Assembly (NCBI GenBank): GCA_002483135.1
Contig: DLHI01000005.1
Coordinates: 62,001 to 126,000 of the forward strand
DNA: 64,000 nucleotides
Reading direction: 5' to 3'
From: Hyphomonadaceae bacterium UBA7672
GTDB lineage: Bacteria; Pseudomonadota; Alphaproteobacteria; Caulobacterales; Hyphomonadaceae
Numbering within the stretch: position 1 is the first letter of the stretch; the number at the start of each line of letters is the position of its first letter. Position numbers and translations under genes: made by a program. This document shows positions 16,218 through 24,401 of this stretch, piece by piece. A model generated the notes under the pieces. That model searched no databases. It saw only the letters and a list, made by a program, of their open reading frames with translations, and had not been told where the DNA came from.

Positions 16218-16654
16218 CACGCGTAGCGGCTCAACGTTCCGCTTATCCTGACGAAGGTCGGGATCCAGGGCTGACTTCGCGCCTTGTGCCGGCTTGAGGC
16301 TTCAATTCCATGCGTGTGTCGCGACCGTTCATGGGTCCTGACTTTCGTCAGGACGAGCGGAGATGGGGCGGTGCATTATGCGGTGATCATTACGGTTGAT
16401 GCGTAGTTAGGTACGTAAATGTCTGGCGCTGCGGATGCGCGGTAACGATAGCGAAGTGGCAGCCGTAAACCTTCGCGGATGCTTGTGCGGCACGGGTTTT
16501 CGTCGTGCACAGCCGAACCTTGATTCACGTTCATTGACCTCAACGCGATCGGTGAAATTCAACCGACCTGTCTAAGCCTGCATAAAATCGCCACGCGCAC
16601 CTTTCCCCTGACTGCGCCGCATCAGGGCTGGCGGGAGCAGGCCGGGAGAGGGCT
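16218..16654. other. 437-bp intergenic region with a repeat and the parA-like promoter
   Basis: The first third is a palindromic repeat (16239-16360, listed separately). The rest, 16361-16654, is comparatively AT-rich and should contain the promoter of the ParA-like gene. I could not place a convincing -35/-10 pair. No open frame there has coding character. Confidence 0.5.
16239..16360. repeat. Imperfect inverted repeat of the CCTGACGAAAGTCAGG type
   Basis: The left arm CCGCTTATCCTGACGAAGGT (16239-16258) and right arm CTTTCGTCAGGACGAGCGG (16342-16360) are near-perfect reverse complements. The pairing continues inward through GGGATCCA / TGGGTCC. Each arm also folds on itself (CCTGAC/GTCAGG). 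This is a different family from the TTGTCATCCCGG repeats. Confidence 0.75.
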
Positions 16655-17668
16655 ATGACGGACGGCGTGCGCGTTCTGGTGTTTGCGTCCCAGAAGGGCG
16701 GTTCGGGGAAGACGACCCTGTCTGGGCACATCGCAGTCGAGGCGGAGCGACATGGTGATGGGCCCGTGGCTCTGATCGACACGGACCCGCAGGGATCGCT
16801 GGCAAAATGGTGGAATGCGCGGGCAGCATCGACGCCGGCCTTTGCGCAGGCATCGCTTGATGAGCTGGATGCGTGTCTCGATCATCTGAAGGCGGTTGGG
16901 TTCAAGCTGATCGTGATCGATACGCCGCCAGCGGTGACGCAGACGATTGCGCATGTAGTGAAGCGGGCGGACCTGGTGGTGGTGCCGACGCGGCCGAGCC
17001 CGCATGACCTGCGCGCGGTTGGCCCGACGGTGGATATTGCCGACACGCTGAACAAGCCGCTGGTGTTCGTTGTGAACTCCGCCACCGCGCGGGCGCGGAT
17101 CACGTCGGAGACGGCGGTGGCGCTGTCGCAGCATGGCGTGGTGGCGCCGGTGACGCTGCACCATCGCGTGGATTTTGCGGCCTCGATGATCGACGGGCGG
17201 ACGGTGGGCGACATCATGCCTGAGTCCAAATCGGCTCAGGAGATTGCCGCGCTTTGGATGTATCTGCGCGGGCGGCTGGCCAAGCTGTATGGCGGGATGG
17301 ACGCACACTGGGCCGAGAAGGCGCGCGCTGACTTCTCCACGGCTGTGCTGACGCCGGAAGGGCCGTTGCTGCCGGCGGCGGCTGCGAGCGCCGAGGAAGA
17401 TGAGGACTGGGATGCCGATCTGCCTGCGTGGGCAAGCCTTGCGGTTGCTAATGCGACTGGCGGCGCCCAGCCGAGCGTCAGGCGTCGTGCATCCGATGGC
17501 GCTCCGCGCGGCATTGGCGTGGCGGCGGCGCACAAGGCGGCGACAGCGGTTCTCGATCCACCAGAAGAGCGCAACCAGCTGGAACGCCGGCGTGGCGATC
17601 GGGGGCCGCCTCCGGGCCAGCCTGACAGGCGCCAGGCCCGCGTGTTCGGCCGGCGGCCGACGCACTGA
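16655..17668 (+). CDS. ParA/MinD-superfamily ATPase
   Basis: 337 residues. The deviant Walker A KGGSGKTT is at residues 14-21, with the signature first lysine. LIDTDPQGSLAKWW is the switch I region and LIVIDTPPAVTQT the Walker B region. The ATPase ends near residue 215. The remaining ~120 residues are a low-complexity acidic, then Arg/Pro-rich tail that is probably disordered. No ParB gene or parS site is next to it, so it is an orphan ParA rather than the chromosome-partitioning copy. The gene 11 bp downstream is its likely partner. The cargo is unknown. Confidence 0.85.
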   Translation: MTDGVRVLVFASQKGGSGKTTLSGHIAVEAERHGDGPVALIDTDPQGSLAKWWNARAASTPAFAQASLDELDACLDHLKAVGFKLIVIDTPPAVTQTIAHVVKRADLVVVPTRPSPHDLRAVGPTVDIADTLNKPLVFVVNSATARARITSETAVALSQHGVVAPVTLHHRVDFAASMIDGRTVGDIMPESKSAQEIAALWMYLRGRLAKLYGGMDAHWAEKARADFSTAVLTPEGPLLPAAAASAEEDEDWDADLPAWASLAVANATGGAQPSVRRRASDGAPRGIGVAAAHKAATAVLDPPEERNQLERRRGDRGPPPGQPDRRQARVFGRRPTH

Positions 17669-17679
17669 GGCGACCGCCC

Positions 17680-18252
17680 ATGGCCAATCATTTTGCTTCC
17701 CTGAGCGCCAGCCTGCTTGCCCGGAAGGGCGAGGCGAAACCGTCGCAGGAACCCGTATTCGGATCGAAGCCGTGGCAGCCGCCGGTGGTTCCGGCGCAAC
17801 AGCCTCAGCCCCGGCCCCCCGTCGCGCCATCGCCGGCCGCCGCGGCTTCGATGCCAGCAGCTTTGACGAGCGCCGCGATGGCGCCGGTGGAAGCCAAGGT
17901 GAAGCTGAGCGAAGTTGCTTCGGTGTGGCCCTCGCCCCCGCCCAAGATCGCCCAGACGGTTGAGGTGGACACCGGCGAGTGGCAGCCGGCGCGCGATGCG
18001 CAGCCGGCGACGCCGGTGAATCCCAACACGCCGATCAAGACGACCATTCGCCTGACGCATGCGCAGGTGAGGGCGGTAAAGCTGGCGGCGCTGCTGCTGG
18101 ACCGGCCGCAGCAGGAAATCCTGACGGCAGGCCTGTTGGGCCGTCTGGAAGCGATTGCGTGCTCAGACCTGTCGGCCTGCACGTGCTTCAAGGTGGTTAT
18201 GGAGGGCCTGAAGACCCCCGAGCCGCCGGCTGAGTTGCCGCTGGCTTATTAG
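17680..18252 (+). CDS. Hypothetical partner of the ParA-like ATPase
   Basis: 190 residues. Residues 1-115 are Pro/Ala-rich and likely disordered. The conserved-looking part is C-terminal (about 120-175): IKTTIRLTHAQVRAVKLAAL followed by DRPQQEILTAGLLGRLEAIA. This resembles a ribbon-helix-helix strand plus two helices, as in small DNA-binding regulators. It starts 11 bp after the ParA-like stop codon, so the two are almost certainly co-expressed. DNA binding is inference from secondary-structure appearance only. Confidence 0.65.
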   Translation: MANHFASLSASLLARKGEAKPSQEPVFGSKPWQPPVVPAQQPQPRPPVAPSPAAAASMPAALTSAAMAPVEAKVKLSEVASVWPSPPPKIAQTVEVDTGEWQPARDAQPATPVNPNTPIKTTIRLTHAQVRAVKLAALLLDRPQQEILTAGLLGRLEAIACSDLSACTCFKVVMEGLKTPEPPAELPLAY

Positions 18253-18288
18253 GGCTTGGGCCCCACTAACGGCAACGGATCTCAGAAA

Positions 18289-18391
18289 TTGTCATCCCGG
18301 CCGCAGCGAAGCGGAGAGCCGGGATCCATCGCGCTGGTGTCGTGGTGGGGAAATGGTTCCCGGATAGCGCTGCGCGCTTCCGGGATGACAA
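18289..18391. repeat. Dispersed palindromic repeat, copy 2
   Basis: The same ends as the element at 12642: TTGTCATCCCGG (18289-18300) and CCGGGATGACAA (18380-18391). The right half repeats GATAGCGCTGCGCGCTTC exactly. The middle differs in sequence but keeps similar length (103 versus 101 bp). It lies between two convergent genes. Confidence 0.85.
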
Positions 18392-18431
18392 GTTTGAGCT
18401 GAGATTCAGGGGGCGAGGCGGGTGGCGTAAA

Positions 18432-18968
18432 TCAGCCCGCCAGCGCTTCCACTTTGCACGGGACGATGGTGAGGCCCGGCGGGAGTTTCGTGGCGGCGTC
18501 GCCGCAGGCGGTGTTGAGTTGGTTCTGCGTCAGGTCGCGCGCGGTCGAGAAATCCGCGCCCGAGAGATTGGCGTTTGAGAGTTTCGCCCCAGCAAAGCGC
18601 GAGCGGCCAAACCATCCGCCGACGAGGACAGCGTCCTGGAAATTGACGTTGGAGAAGTCCGCATCTTCCGCGCGGATGCCGAAGGCGTTCACGATCGACA
18701 TATCAGCGCCGGTAAAGTTTGTTCGGTCGACGGTAGAGAGGCTGAGGTCCGCCTGGCGGATGCGGGCGCCGGAGAGGTCCCTGTCGGTCAGCTCCTGGTA
18801 GGACAGGTCGACCTGGAAGATGTCGCATCCTGTGCAGGCCTTCTCGCCCGCGATGAGTCGTTGGGCGTTGGCCTGTCGGGAGGCCGCATTCTGTTCAGGG
18901 GTCTGCGCAAACGCTGTGAGGCTCATGGCCCCGATGGCGGCGACAGCAATCAGAATGCGAGCGATCAT
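18432..18968 (-). CDS. Exported pentapeptide-repeat protein
   Basis: 178 residues. A signal peptide (MIARILIAVAAIGAMSLTAF, cleavage after AFA) is followed by about twelve A(D/N)LXX-type repeats from residue 52: LSYQELTDRDLSGARIRQAD, then FTGADMS, FSNVNFQDA, FAGAKLSNANLSGADF. They should form a right-handed quadrilateral beta-helix. Two Cys near the N-terminus (CTGC) and two near the C-terminus could form disulfides in the periplasm. The ATG directly abuts the stop of a 21-codon upstream frame. The function is unknown. Confidence 0.88.
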   Translation of the reverse strand: MIARILIAVAAIGAMSLTAFAQTPEQNAASRQANAQRLIAGEKACTGCDIFQVDLSYQELTDRDLSGARIRQADLSLSTVDRTNFTGADMSIVNAFGIRAEDADFSNVNFQDAVLVGGWFGRSRFAGAKLSNANLSGADFSTARDLTQNQLNTACGDAATKLPPGLTIVPCKVEALAG

Positions 18969-19034
18969 TTAAGCCAAGGCAGACAAGCTCATCAGGCCAA
19001 TAGCGACCACGGCGATGAAGATACGCTGTGCCAT
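18969..19034 (-). CDS. 21-residue signal-peptide-like leader upstream of the pentapeptide-repeat gene
   Basis: The frame encodes MAQRIFIAVVAIGLMSLSAL followed by A and stop. Fourteen of 21 positions match the signal peptide of the next gene. An AGGAC Shine-Dalgarno sits six bases before its ATG. Its TAA is immediately followed by the ATG of the next gene, so translation could couple. It may be a leader peptide or the remnant of a tandem duplication that lost its body. Confidence 0.5.
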   Translation of the reverse strand: MAQRIFIAVVAIGLMSLSALA

Positions 19035-19357
19035 ACAAGTCCTGTTCCATGTCCGATGCGGGCGTTCAGTCCCCCGCGGCCTCAACAACGTGCTCGTCTA
19101 CAAAAGGTTCAATCGCGGCGGATTGCGGGCGGCAATCTGTGCGACTGAAGGTGGTCAGATGATCGAAAGGTAAGGATTGCGAAATCCCGTTACTGAATTC
19201 CAAACGCGGGTGCGTGGGGTTCAGGCGCGGCGAAATAATACAGTCCGGCGCCCACGCCAAGTGGGCAAAAACTGCCGATCTGCGAAACGACCAATCGGCC
19301 GCGGATGCCAGATTACCGGTCCGCAACGCAATGCGCGACGGAGATGTCGCGCGCTGG
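19035..19357. other. 323-bp region between two minus-strand genes
   Basis: It lies downstream of the NrdJ-like gene and upstream of the leader/pentapeptide genes, so it should contain a terminator and a promoter on the minus strand. I see neither clearly. No frame has a plausible start plus Shine-Dalgarno and coding character. Confidence 0.4.
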
Positions 19358-21763
19358 TCAGGCCGTCTGGACGGTGGCGCCGCAGGCTTCGCAGATAGCC
19401 ACGCCGTCATCGGGGCGCAGCGTGAAGTGTCCGCAGGCGGGGCAGGCGTCGGACAGGTAGTCGGCGCCACGCTGGGGTGTGGTTGGCGGACCTTCCGCGC
19501 CCTCGAGACGTTCGGCGACGCGGCGGGCGGTAAATGGAACGATGTTGTCCGGCATCACGCCACGACTGAAGCCTTTCGAGATCAGCTGCTCGGGGCGCAT
19601 GGGCTGGACGACCGGCACGGTTGGCTCCTCGCCCTCGCTGGTGCCGCCGCCGAGGCCGTCATGGCTTACATTGTCGACTTCGGAGAGGTCGTCGCGGCCA
19701 AGATAGGACACGGCAAGCTCGCGGAAGATGTAGTCGAGGATGGAGGTCGCCTTGCGGATCGAGTCGTTGCCGGTGACTTCGCCGGCGGGCTCGAAGCGAG
19801 TGAAGACGAAGGCGTCGACGAACTCTTCCAGCGGCACGCCGTATTGCAGGCCGATCGAAATCGCGATGGCGAAGTTGTTCATGAGCGAGCGGAAGGCAGC
19901 GCCTTCCTTGTGCATGTCGATGAATATCTCGCCGAGTTCGCCGTCGTCGAATTCGCCGGTGTGGAGATAGACTTTATGGCCGCCGACGGTGGCTTTCTGG
20001 ATGTAGCCCTTTCGGCGATCCGGCAGCCGGCGGCGCTCGGCGAATACGAACTCCTCGGGAGGCTCGGCTGCGAGCGGCGGGGGCGTAAAGCGTTCGAAGC
20101 TTTGCGCCTGCATTTCGTTGGGCAGTGGCGCCCGCGCGCGGCGGCGGGCCTCGGCAATGCGTTGCTGGAGTTCGGCGTCAACCGCGGGTCGGCCGGGTTC
20201 GATACGGACGCCGAGGCCAGCGCTCATCGCGGCGCGGGTGGAGGCGTGGACGACCATGCGGCTGGCGTCGCCCTGGTCGCCCGGCGTGACCGTCACAACG
20301 GGCGGGCGGGCCAGCATGGGCGCGATGGCTTTGGCGAGGCGGACGCGGGCCTCGGGGGTGACGCCATCGGCGCGGGCGAGGATGCGGGCGAGCGGCGACT
20401 TCGGATTGGAGACGGGGCGGCGGCGGCCCTGCACGGCCACGCGCGCCTCGTCGACCTCGCGGGCGGAGATGCCCAGCGCGCGCAGAAGGGCTTCGCCGTC
20501 GGTGTCGTAGGCTTCGGGGTCAAGGCCAAGGCGCTTGCGGATGACGTCGTCGCCGACGACCCAGCGGGAGAAGGCGGCGGCGAGACTGAGCCCTTCCTTG
20601 AGCGCCTGTTCGATCCGGTCCATCGCGTCCTCGGGCAGGCCGCGGGATTCCAGGCGATTGCGTTCGAGACCGTCGATCTGGTCGAGCGTGCGGGCGCCGA
20701 GGATCCGCAGCCGGACGTCTTCCGCCTCGGTCTTGCTGGCGACGGCGCCGAGGGCGGCGTTTACGCATTCGGACAGTTGCGGCGTCTGTTCGTCTTCCTG
20801 CGCAAGGAGCAGGTCAACCGGATCAGCCCCGCTGCTTTCGGCAGCGAGCCAGCGGATGGCGGCAGGTAAAGTGTGTTCGGTGGCGACGGCGCCGGCAGAC
20901 TGGCGCGCAATGGTGCAGAGTTCGGCGGCGGCTTTTGTGCCTTCCTCGCTGTCATAGGCGAGGCCGAGCGACATGATGGCGGCGGCAAGACCCGCGAGCT
21001 GGATGACACAGTCGGGCGCGACGGTGCGCAGGGCGGTGAGGTCGGCGCGCAGGAGATCGCGGTCGTGGGCGGCGGCGTAGCGGGCGAGATTGATGGCCGC
21101 GCATGGCGTCGTAGGCTGGGCCAGCGGTTCGCCGAGCGAGACCTGGACGCCAAGGCGGGTGCGGCTGACGCGTTCAATGGCGACGGCGACTTCGTTGGCG
21201 TCGACGCCCGTCCAGGCGGGTATGGAGTAGGACTGGCGGCCCGGCTCGCGCGCGCCAGTGGCCTGACGGCGCAGCGTGATGGCGGCGGCGCGGGGGCCGC
21301 CGGGCGTGCAGAGCGCGATCTCGACGAGTTCGGCATCGGCCCCGGCGCGGAAGGCGTCGATCAGCGCGGACGTGGTGGGGCGGCCCTGCTCGTCAGTTTC
21401 GATGGTGAGGGCTTCCAGCGCGTCGGCGACGGCGACGAAGGCCTGCGTGGCGACTGCGCGGGCGGACGCAAGCGAGGCGGCGTCGCTGATTGCGGAGAGA
21501 AGCTGGGAGGGTTCGACGTTAGCGGTCTGGGTCTGCAGGAGGCAGGAGGCGGGGGCGAGCGGCGTGATGCGGTGGGCGCGGATGGCTTCGCAGAGCGTTT
21601 CGGCGGCTTCGGATTCCCCACCCAGAACCTTCAGCGCGGCGAGGTGGGCGTTGAGAAGTCTAGCAGGTGGCGCGTCGCCATCGGGATGCGCGAGCAGGCT
21701 TGCACCGGTTTCCAGCGCCTTCGCCAGATGGCGGTTGGTGGATCTTGTTCTGGTTTCGGCCAT
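19358..21763 (-). CDS. Degenerate NrdJ-like protein with TSCPD domain and zinc ribbon
   Basis: 801 residues from the ATG at 21763 (GGAGG five bases upstream). The end is clearly NrdJ-derived: RRKGYIQKATVGGHKVYLHT, FIDMHKEGAAFRSLMNNFAI and LDYIFRELAVSYLGRDDL form the TSCPD region (about 575-690), then a zinc ribbon CPACG...CEACG. Weaker echoes of the NrdJ catalytic part precede it: LGLAYDSEEG (~268) and FSRWVVGDDVIRKRLGLD (~395). The radical-site and substrate motifs I expect in class II reductases (such as the NPCSE loop) are absent; PTTPCAAINLAR sits where that loop would fall. It is probably not a reductase. It could be a regulatory or structural paralogue. Confidence 0.75.
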   Translation of the reverse strand: MAETRTRSTNRHLAKALETGASLLAHPDGDAPPARLLNAHLAALKVLGGESEAAETLCEAIRAHRITPLAPASCLLQTQTANVEPSQLLSAISDAASLASARAVATQAFVAVADALEALTIETDEQGRPTTSALIDAFRAGADAELVEIALCTPGGPRAAAITLRRQATGAREPGRQSYSIPAWTGVDANEVAVAIERVSRTRLGVQVSLGEPLAQPTTPCAAINLARYAAAHDRDLLRADLTALRTVAPDCVIQLAGLAAAIMSLGLAYDSEEGTKAAAELCTIARQSAGAVATEHTLPAAIRWLAAESSGADPVDLLLAQEDEQTPQLSECVNAALGAVASKTEAEDVRLRILGARTLDQIDGLERNRLESRGLPEDAMDRIEQALKEGLSLAAAFSRWVVGDDVIRKRLGLDPEAYDTDGEALLRALGISAREVDEARVAVQGRRRPVSNPKSPLARILARADGVTPEARVRLAKAIAPMLARPPVVTVTPGDQGDASRMVVHASTRAAMSAGLGVRIEPGRPAVDAELQQRIAEARRRARAPLPNEMQAQSFERFTPPPLAAEPPEEFVFAERRRLPDRRKGYIQKATVGGHKVYLHTGEFDDGELGEIFIDMHKEGAAFRSLMNNFAIAISIGLQYGVPLEEFVDAFVFTRFEPAGEVTGNDSIRKATSILDYIFRELAVSYLGRDDLSEVDNVSHDGLGGGTSEGEEPTVPVVQPMRPEQLISKGFSRGVMPDNIVPFTARRVAERLEGAEGPPTTPQRGADYLSDACPACGHFTLRPDDGVAICEACGATVQTA

Positions 21764-21986
21764 AGGGGCCTCCGGCTGGGCTGGCTGGGAACCAGCCAAA
21801 TCGGATTCGCGCACGAATCGGCCACATCATGGTGTGTTTCGGGCTTGCCTGCCCACAGGAAATTGTCGCACAGCCAAGGCAGTCGGGGCGCTGGACCCAT
21901 TTGTTCGCGGGCGCCATATTCGCGCCGCCGTATTGATAACTATCTATCTGAAATCCCGCCTATCTGCAGGCCATGTGGGGACCTTG

Positions 21987-22373
21987 ATGCTGAAGTCGAT
22001 CTTCACCTGGTGGAACGGCGCCACGATTGGCGCACGTTTCGACATTGGCCGCCGCGCCACGTATGTCGGCAAGGACGATACGGGCAACAAATACTACGAA
22101 GAGAAGAAGCCCAGCCTTGAGGGCCGCAAGCGGCGCTATGTGATCTATGAGGGCTATGCAGAGCCTTCGAAGATCCCGGCGGATTGGCATGGCTGGATTC
22201 ACCACACCTTCGACAAGCCGCCGACCACCGATCCGCTGCCGCGCAAGGCGTGGGAGAAAGCCCACAAGCCCAATCTGACCGGAACGCCCGATGCCTATCG
22301 GCCGCCCGGCAGCCTTGCCGAGGGCGGACAGCGCGCCAAGAGCACCGGCGATTACGAGTCCTGGACACCCTGA
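21987..22373 (+). CDS. NDUFA12-family complex I accessory subunit
   Basis: 128 residues. IFTWWNGATIGARFDIGRRA, YVGKDDTGNKYYEEK, RRYVIYEGYAEPSKIPADWH and WIHHTFDKPP are the NDUFA12/B17.2 signature shared by mitochondria and alphaproteobacteria. It attaches to the NADH:ubiquinone oxidoreductase matrix arm. The ATG at 21987 has GGGG seven bases upstream. Its TGA overlaps the next ATG (TGATG), starting a coupled run with mlaD and DUF2155. The complex I operon itself is not here, which is normal in this group. Confidence 0.93.
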   Translation: MLKSIFTWWNGATIGARFDIGRRATYVGKDDTGNKYYEEKKPSLEGRKRRYVIYEGYAEPSKIPADWHGWIHHTFDKPPTTDPLPRKAWEKAHKPNLTGTPDAYRPPGSLAEGGQRAKSTGDYESWTP

Positions 22374-22876
22374 TGCGCGAATCGCTTTTCGAAACGCTGG
22401 TTGGCCTGGCGGTCGTGATCGTGGCGGGGTTCTTCCTCGTCTACTCGCTGTCGCAACGGTCTGACGCGGCGACGGGCGATAGTTACCAGCTGCTGGCAAA
22501 ATTCCCGCGCGCGGACGCGATTGCGCCGGGCACGGATGTGCGCGTGGCCGGCGTGAAGGTTGGCTCGGTGACCGATGTGAAGGTGAACCCTGAGACGCTG
22601 CGAGCCGAGGTGAAGCTGACGGTGAGCCGCTCGCTCGCGATGCCGCTGGATTCGACGGCGAAGATCCAGGCCGATGGCCTGCTTGGCGGTAACTATGTGT
22701 TCATCGAGCCGGGTGGTGATCCGGACAACATGCCGACCGATGGTACGGGTGTGTTCGAGTACACGAGCGGCAGCGTGGATATCCTTCGCCTGCTGATCGA
22801 TGCGGTGAGTGCTGCAGGCGGCGGGGGCGACGGCGTCAACGACAGTGGCGCGAGCACCGAAGGAGCTACGCCATGA
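22373..22876 (+). CDS. mlaD: MlaD-family lipid-transport protein
   Basis: 167 residues. One N-terminal membrane anchor (FETLVGLAVVIVAGFFLVYS) is followed by an MCE domain at about 38-115: FPRADAIAPGTDVRVAGVKV, then GLLGGNYVFIEPGG. MlaD hexamers carry phospholipid between the inner and outer membrane. The mlaE, mlaF and mlaC genes are not adjacent. In Caulobacterales a lone mlaD commonly sits between the NDUFA12 and DUF2155 genes. It overlaps both neighbours (1 and 4 bp). Confidence 0.9.
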   Translation: MRESLFETLVGLAVVIVAGFFLVYSLSQRSDAATGDSYQLLAKFPRADAIAPGTDVRVAGVKVGSVTDVKVNPETLRAEVKLTVSRSLAMPLDSTAKIQADGLLGGNYVFIEPGGDPDNMPTDGTGVFEYTSGSVDILRLLIDAVSAAGGGGDGVNDSGASTEGATP

Positions 22877-23331
22877 TCCGGTCCATCGTTGGAGCTGTTG
22901 TGCTGGGCGCGCTCGCGATTGCGCCCTGCGCCGTTGCTCAGGACACGGGCGCTGCGCCGATGCAGTCGTACTCGGCGGTGAAGTTGCGTGCGCTGGACAA
23001 GATCACCGGCAACTCCAGGGATCTTAGCGCCAAGGTTGGCGACTCGCTGAGCTTTGGCCGCCTGCGCGTGACGGTGCGCGCGTGCTATCAGGCCGACCCT
23101 CGCGAAACGCCGGAGTCGGCGGCCTTCCTGGAGATCCGCTCGACGACGCCGACGGAGAAGCAGCCGGTGGCGGACAAGCCAGCCAACACCTCGCGCATGA
23201 ACAAGGGTCCGCAGCCGATCGGGCCGGATGGTCTTCTGTTCTCGGGCTGGATGTATGCATCGAGCCCGGGTCTCAATGCGCTGGAACACCCGACCTACGA
23301 TGTCTGGGTTATCAGCTGCAGCGCTTCCTGA
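22873..23331 (+). CDS. DUF2155 exported protein
   Basis: 152 residues, with a signal peptide to about residue 22 (GALAIAPCAVAQ). The body holds VKLRALDKITGNSRDLSAKV, LRVTVRACYQADPRETPESA and FSGWMYASSPGLNALEHPTYDVWV, all typical of DUF2155. The two cysteines in RACYQ and ISCSAS could form a periplasmic disulfide. The function is unknown. It is the third gene of a coupled run. Its 3' end overlaps the convergent aat gene by 37 bp. Confidence 0.9.
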   Translation: MIRSIVGAVVLGALAIAPCAVAQDTGAAPMQSYSAVKLRALDKITGNSRDLSAKVGDSLSFGRLRVTVRACYQADPRETPESAAFLEIRSTTPTEKQPVADKPANTSRMNKGPQPIGPDGLLFSGWMYASSPGLNALEHPTYDVWVISCSAS

Positions 23332-23942
23332 CCTGATATCGGTTCAACGGGGAAGACCGCCTTGACCTGCATGGCGTTGCGCAGGAGGACGTGGAAGTCC
23401 TCCCGTGCGATTTCTTCCACGCCGAATGTCTGCAGGTGAGCGGTCACGAACTGCGTATCCAGTAGCGTGAAGCCGCCCCGCCGCAGGCGAGCGACGAGAT
23501 TGACCAGCGCGACCTTCGAGGCGTCGGTCTCGCGCGAGAACATGCTCTCTCCGAAGAAGGCGCCGTGTAGGCTGACGCCGTAGAGGCCGCCGACGAGCTG
23601 GCCGTCGCGCCAGGCTTCGACGCTGTGCGCGTGGCCGAGGCGATGGAGGGCGCTGTAGAGATTGAGGATCGGGGAGTTGATCCACGTGTTGGGACGATCA
23701 GGCGCGGCTTCAGCGCAGAGCTGCATCACGCGGGAGAAAGCTGTGTTGGCGCGGATTTCGAAGACGTCCTTGCGGACTGTCTTCCTGAGGCTGCGCGAGA
23801 TGTGGAGCCGGTCGAGGGGCAGGACGCCGCGGAGGTCTGGGTCGACGAGAAAAAGGCGCGGGTCGTCGTGTGCATCCGCCATGGGGAAGACCCCACGGCG
23901 GTAGCAGTCGAGCAGTTCAGCGGGGCCGAAGACGCGGGACAT
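23295..23942 (-). CDS. aat: Leucyl/phenylalanyl-tRNA-protein transferase
   Basis: 215 residues. YRRGVFPMADAHDD, NTWINSPILNLYSALHRLGH, SVEAWRDGQLVGGLYGVSLH and GGFTLLDTQFVTAHLQTFGV are family signatures. It adds Leu or Phe to N-terminal Arg/Lys and feeds the ClpS/ClpAP N-end rule pathway. The last ~12 codons overlap the opposite-strand DUF2155 gene. The position next to accC-accB is conserved in related genomes. Confidence 0.95.
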   Translation of the reverse strand: MSRVFGPAELLDCYRRGVFPMADAHDDPRLFLVDPDLRGVLPLDRLHISRSLRKTVRKDVFEIRANTAFSRVMQLCAEAAPDRPNTWINSPILNLYSALHRLGHAHSVEAWRDGQLVGGLYGVSLHGAFFGESMFSRETDASKVALVNLVARLRRGGFTLLDTQFVTAHLQTFGVEEIAREDFHVLLRNAMQVKAVFPVEPISGQEALQLITQTS

Positions 23943-24012
23943 GCCGCGATTGTTGCGACAAGAGCTGTCCTAGGCAAGCGCCTTGCCGTGAACCGCCAGT
24001 TCCCGGATCGTC

Positions 24013-24348
24013 CTAGCGTGACCCGGGAGCGTTTTTCAGGCAGGCCTCCGCCTCGGCGGCGACCTTGTCCGCGGGCGTGTCATCGAAGACAGCGATGTTG
24101 CTGGCCAGGAACTGAGCAAGTTCGTCGGGAGTGAACTCCTTTTCAGCCTGCGCGCGGTAGGCCGCTATGGCCGCCTTCACCTGCCCGTCATCGGCTGAAG
24201 GGTTCGCCTTCCTGAGCTCGATTGCGTGGAGGCTCAGCATGGTCACGCACTGAACGCTGGCCTCTGCGTCCGAGCTGGCTGGGGTCGAGGTCTGAGGCTC
24301 GCAAGCCATAAGCGCCAGTGGCGCCAGCAATACGGAAGTGCGGATCAT
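24013..24348 (-). CDS. Predicted lipoprotein
   Basis: 111 residues. MIRTSVLLAPLALMAC is a signal ending in a lipobox with Cys16. The mature part is mainly helical, with one Cys pair (VQCVTM, EACLKN). I do not recognise a domain. It lies between accC and aat on the same strand and may be co-transcribed with accC. Confidence 0.7.
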   Translation of the reverse strand: MIRTSVLLAPLALMACEPQTSTPASSDAEASVQCVTMLSLHAIELRKANPSADDGQVKAAIAAYRAQAEKEFTPDELAQFLASNIAVFDDTPADKVAAEAEACLKNAPGSR

Positions 24349-24401
24349 GTCTTGGCCAGGTGATTCATATTCGTGAGGTGGTGATGGGCGCGCCCCGGGC
24401 G

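Noticed and set aside
19214..20869. 551-codon frame opposite the NrdJ-like gene
   Set aside because: Composition is that of a complementary-strand shadow, with no plausible start site.
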